Part shown: positions 61,682 to 64,000 of the stretch, piece after piece
How the letters are laid out: every line of letters begins with the position of its first letter
Numbering within the stretch: position 1 is the first letter of the stretch
Assembly (NCBI GenBank): GCA_900548895.1
Contig: URLZ01000001.1
Span: 48,161-112,160, forward strand
Length of the DNA stretch: 64,000 nt
Reading direction: 5' to 3'
From: an uncultured Akkermansia sp.
GTDB taxonomy: Bacteria; Verrucomicrobiota; Verrucomicrobiia; Verrucomicrobiales; Akkermansiaceae
Notes under the pieces: model-generated
Told to the model about the DNA's origin: nothing
The model's input: only the letters and a program-made list of their open reading frames with translations
Database searches by the model: none
Translations under genes and position numbers: made by a program

Positions 61682-62410
61682 TCAGCGCAGCCAAGCCAGA
61701 AACTCCTTGTTGCCCTCCATGCCCTTGATCGGCGAATCGGCCAGCCCCATCCATTCGCGGTGCAGCTCGTTGACCACAAAGTCGTGGATTTTATCGACCG
61801 CACGCCGGTGAAGTTCCGGGTCGCGCACAATGCCGCCGGGTCCGATATCCTCGGGCTGCAACTCAAACTGAGGCTTGATGAGCACCAGCAAGTCGCCGCC
61901 CTCGGCGAGGCAGCCGTAGGCTGCCGGCAGAATCTTCGTCAGCGAAATGAAGGACACATCGCTGACGATGAGCTGCACTTTTTCGCCCAGATCCTCAGGC
62001 GTCATGTAGCGCGCGTTGAACTGCTCCCGGACGATGACGCGCGGATCGCTGCGCAGCTTCCACACCAGCTGATTCGTGCCCACATCCACGGCATGCACGC
62101 GCAGGGCGCCGTGTTGCAGTAGGCAGTCCGTGAAACCGCCCGTCGACGAGCCGATATCGAGACAGACCTTACCCTCGGCCTTCACGGGGAAGGCCTTGAG
62201 CGCCCCCTCCAGCTTCAGGCCGCCGCGGCTCACATAGCGGGGGCGGTTCTTCACCTCCAGCGGCCACTCCTCGTCGACCTTCGTGCCGGGCTTCGTAACC
62301 GGTTGTCGGCGCACGAGCACCTCACCGGCGAGAATCAGGCGCTGAGCCTGCTCCCGCGAGTCCACGAGACCGCGAGAGACGAGGAGCACATCTAAGCGCT
62401 GCTTCGGCAT
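61682..62410 (-). CDS. tlyA: TlyA-family rRNA 2'-O-methyltransferase (S4 + FtsJ domains)
   Basis: A 242-residue cytosolic methyltransferase. An S4 RNA-binding domain (RLDVLLVSRGLVDSREQAQRLILAGEVLV) is followed by YVSRGGLKLEGALKAF and an FtsJ-like Rossmann domain: VCLDIGSSTGGFTDCLL (SAM motif I), AVDVGTNQLVWKL, LIVSDVSFISLTKILP and LVLIKPQFELQP with the catalytic-tetrad Lys. TlyA methylates 16S/23S rRNA in mycobacteria. The start at 62410 (MPKQRLDVLL) leaves 25 nt after the upstream lipoprotein gene. It is last in the osmC operon. Confidence 0.92.
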   Translation of the reverse strand: MPKQRLDVLLVSRGLVDSREQAQRLILAGEVLVRRQPVTKPGTKVDEEWPLEVKNRPRYVSRGGLKLEGALKAFPVKAEGKVCLDIGSSTGGFTDCLLQHGALRVHAVDVGTNQLVWKLRSDPRVIVREQFNARYMTPEDLGEKVQLIVSDVSFISLTKILPAAYGCLAEGGDLLVLIKPQFELQPEDIGPGGIVRDPELHRRAVDKIHDFVVNELHREWMGLADSPIKGMEGNKEFLAWLR

Positions 62411-62435
62411 GCCGTGCGAAAAGCTGGCGAGCTGT

Positions 62436-62939
62436 TCAGCGGGTCTTGAGCCCGCGGTTCTGACCGGGCATGAGCACACGCTTGCGCGTGCTCTTCTGCT
62501 GCGGTGCCGTCGTTTGCCCCGAGGAGGAGTGAATGGTCGCATAGCGCCCGGAATAGGCGGGCTTGGCGGGCGGCGGTGTCAGCTCCGGCTGATTCTGCCG
62601 CGTGGGGGAAGTCTTAGGCTGCGGCGGAGTGGGTTTCGTCACCTTGGGTTGCGGGGCGGGCGTTGCAGGTGCCGGCTTCACGGCGGCCTTCACAGGCGCG
62701 GGCGGCGGCGTGAGCTCCGGCTGATTCTGTCGCGTCGGAGACGCGGGAACAGCCGGTGCGGGCTTCACCGGTGCGGCGGCGGGACGCGGAGCCTGAGCTG
62801 CGGGAGCCGGGGCCGGCGCGGGAGCGCCGCGGTGCATGTAGCTCACGCGGGCGTTGCCGGTGCTGACATCCATCTGCGTCGTCTCACAGGACGACAGCGC
62901 CAGCAGCGAAAGCAGGGAAAGAGGCAGAATGAGTTTCAT
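62436..62939 (-). CDS. Pro/Ala-rich lipoprotein with internal 14-residue repeat
   Basis: A 167-residue protein with lipobox LALSSC (Cys18). The mature protein is mostly Pro, Ala, Lys and Thr, as in wall-spanning linkers. The sequence SPTRQNQPELTPPPA occurs twice, about 43 residues apart (DNA copies near 62570-62614 and 62700-62742). The C-terminus turns basic (KSTRKRVLMPGQNRGLKTR). No enzyme domain is visible; it may bridge outer membrane and peptidoglycan. It sits between a membrane-protein gene and tlyA. Confidence 0.75.
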   Translation of the reverse strand: MKLILPLSLLSLLALSSCETTQMDVSTGNARVSYMHRGAPAPAPAPAAQAPRPAAAPVKPAPAVPASPTRQNQPELTPPPAPVKAAVKPAPATPAPQPKVTKPTPPQPKTSPTRQNQPELTPPPAKPAYSGRYATIHSSSGQTTAPQQKSTRKRVLMPGQNRGLKTR

Positions 62940-62958
62940 CGATGTGTGTATGCGTTAT

Positions 62959-63435
62959 TTAGCTGTTGAGCAATGAGGGAAAGAGCAGGGCCGTGCAGTA
63001 GGACCAGCCGGAGAGCGCGGAAAAAATGAGGAAGGCGCTGACCACAAGCCGCACGGCATCGCGCCCGAGCGGCTGGGGCTCTTCCTTGGGCGCTGGAGCC
63101 AAGCTGGCGAGGCAGACCCAGAGCCCGGCCAGCCAGAGCAAGAGGTAAAAGGTCTGATAGGGAGCGCCGAGGTAGGGCTCGGCGTATTCCGACCCCAGCG
63201 AGTTGAGAACGTAAAACACCACCTGAGGCACGACGGCGAGGATGGCGAATTCCGGGCGCAGGGCACGTCCGCCCATGCCGTAGAGGCGCAGCCAAACCAG
63301 CGTCCACAGAGCGAGCGCCAACACGGCGCCGATGATGAGCGCAGCGCTCGCTCCGCAGAAGCTGCTGATGGTTGGGCCGGCATTGAGCAGCATCACGGCC
63401 GGCACCATCAGGTAAATGTACGTGCGTCGGTTCAT
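62959..63435 (-). CDS. Four-helix membrane protein of unknown function
   Basis: From the Met at 63435 the 158 residues contain four hydrophobic helices: YIYLMVPAVMLLNAG, AALIIGAVLALALWTLVWL, FAILAVVPQVVFYVLNSLG and FYLLLWLAGLWVCLASL, with a fifth weak one near the end (LVVSAFLIFSALSGW). I recognise no family. It starts 8 nt after the osmC stop and is followed 19 nt later by a lipoprotein gene. Confidence 0.72.
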   Translation of the reverse strand: MNRRTYIYLMVPAVMLLNAGPTISSFCGASAALIIGAVLALALWTLVWLRLYGMGGRALRPEFAILAVVPQVVFYVLNSLGSEYAEPYLGAPYQTFYLLLWLAGLWVCLASLAPAPKEEPQPLGRDAVRLVVSAFLIFSALSGWSYCTALLFPSLLNS

Positions 63436-63443
63436 GAGCTGCC

Positions 63444-63851
63444 TCAGCCGAGCCACTTCCACGTGATGGGCACCTCGATGTCCGGGTGCAGGCTGCGCAT
63501 GGCCGGGCTGCCCAGAGCGCAATCGATCAGAGCCTGGCGGTGCGGCGTATCCTCGGGCAGCGGTACGCGGATCTCCGTCTCGATGCGGGCAATGCGGCGG
63601 GGATTGGCGCTCATCACCTTGCTCACCTCAATCTCGAGGCCTCGGAGGTCGAGCCCGTTCTGCTCGGCGTAAATACCCATGATCGTCGCCATGCACCCGG
63701 CCATGGCCGAGCACATCAGATCCGTCGGGGAAAACGACTCGCCCTTGCCGTGATTGTCGACAGGAGCATCCGTGAACACCGTTGCGCCGGACGGCTCATG
63801 CTGCAACTCACAGTGCAGCCCGCCGCGATACGTCATCTTGCATTTTACCAT
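63444..63851 (-). CDS. OsmC-family peroxiredoxin-like protein
   Basis: A 135-residue OsmC/Ohr-superfamily protein. Typical segments: VDNHGKGESFSPTDLMCSAMAGCMATIMG, with the two redox Cys at positions 47 and 53, then the GLEIEVSKVMSANPRRIARIE strand and a C-terminal CALGSPAMRSLHPDIEV. In many OsmC proteins the second motif also bears a Cys (here CALG). It should reduce organic peroxides. It is the first gene of a four-gene run and starts right at its promoter, so it is probably leaderless. Confidence 0.9.
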   Translation of the reverse strand: MVKCKMTYRGGLHCELQHEPSGATVFTDAPVDNHGKGESFSPTDLMCSAMAGCMATIMGIYAEQNGLDLRGLEIEVSKVMSANPRRIARIETEIRVPLPEDTPHRQALIDCALGSPAMRSLHPDIEVPITWKWLG

Positions 63852-63857
63852 GAGCGT

Positions 63858-63886
63858 ATGCTACACCAACTCGGCTGCGGCGTCAA
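63858..63886 (-). promoter_or_regulatory. osmC-operon promoter, leaderless
   Basis: TTGACG (63886-63881), 17 bp, TAGCAT (63863-63858), then 6 nt to the ATG at 63851. Predicted start on the A of the ATG. Confidence 0.8.
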
Positions 63887-63964
63887 GCGGCGAATCCGGC
63901 TTCGTATAGAGGGTCTGTTTCAAATCTGCTGAGGCTTAGTGCGGCAAAAAGTAGCAGTTCAGCC

Positions 63965-63994
63965 TTGCTTGTCTTTGTAACACCCGTTACAAAG
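63965..63994 (+). promoter_or_regulatory. Promoter with overlapping palindromic operator at the window edge
   Basis: TTGCTT (63965-63970), 17 bp, TACAAA (63988-63993). A perfect 9-bp inverted repeat, CTTTGTAAC (63973-63981), 4 bp, GTTACAAAG (63986-63994), covers most of the spacer and the -10. A gene reading rightward should start just beyond 64000. Confidence 0.55.
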
Positions 63995-64000
63995 GGTTTA

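Overview
The window is a gene-dense stretch of about 62-65% GC (my estimate) from a Gram-negative bacterium. LPS genes (KdsB, a lipid A acyltransferase/heptosyltransferase fusion), a secretin, lipoproteins and an L,D-transpeptidase show a diderm envelope. The McsA-McsB-ClpC operon, Pur-type nucleic-acid-binding protein, CdaA and the long Lys/Ser/Ala-rich RpoD head fit the PVC group, most likely Verrucomicrobiota. An alpha-fucosyltransferase, an inhibitory-type serpin and a GH20 hexosaminidase would suit a gut or host-associated member. The phylum call is inference. I saw no IS element, phage, CRISPR, rRNA or tRNA; this is ordinary chromosome.

Layout. 1-5.3 kb: tail of an EamA transporter, a GT4/GH57 alpha-glucan pair, a Pur protein, birA and a GNAT acetyltransferase. 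5.5-10.5 kb (minus strand): proC-proB-proA with an L,D-transpeptidase and a small secreted protein. 10.8-21 kb: a ferritin-like protein with a Cys-rich tail, rlmI, a duplicated-domain polysaccharide deacetylase, a secreted unknown, ilvA-maf and GH20. 21-31.3 kb: kdsB-uppS diverging from rpoD, then a four-gene run of secretin, single-pass envelope protein, DUF374 acyltransferase and folD. 31.6-40.5 kb: sufT and an unknown, an envelope operon ending in an LpxL-GT9 fusion, a secreted ankyrin protein, serpin and GT10. 41-45 kb: a trio like E. coli yqjD-yqjE-yqjK, then a sugar-activation cluster (cytidylyltransferase-GHMP kinase fusion, second cytidylyltransferase, cupin, GT25). 45-48 kb: thrS-infC. 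48-53 kb: mcsA-mcsB-clpC. 53.4-61.4 kb: mutL, a ROK kinase, an RNA m5C methyltransferase, a PP2C phosphatase, and cdaA with a 55-residue YbbR-like partner and bioD. 61.7-64 kb: osmC, a membrane protein, a repeat lipoprotein and tlyA.

The most general signal is how transcription meets translation. For about a dozen genes a recognisable sigma70-type promoter (TTGNNN, 16-18 bp, TANNNT) lies so close to the start codon that the predicted mRNA has a leader of only 0-9 nt; cdaA, osmC, the deacetylase, rlmI, ilvA and mutL are the cleanest. Shine-Dalgarno sequences are scarce. This suggests leaderless or near-leaderless initiation is common here, and it decides several start codons. The most unusual proteins are an McsB whose catalytic motifs look destroyed although it sits between intact McsA and ClpC, a ClpC with a long charged tail, the LpxL-GT9 and cytidylyltransferase-GHMP fusions, an RpoD with two sigma1.1 modules, and two proteins pairing a decayed copy of an enzyme domain with an intact one.
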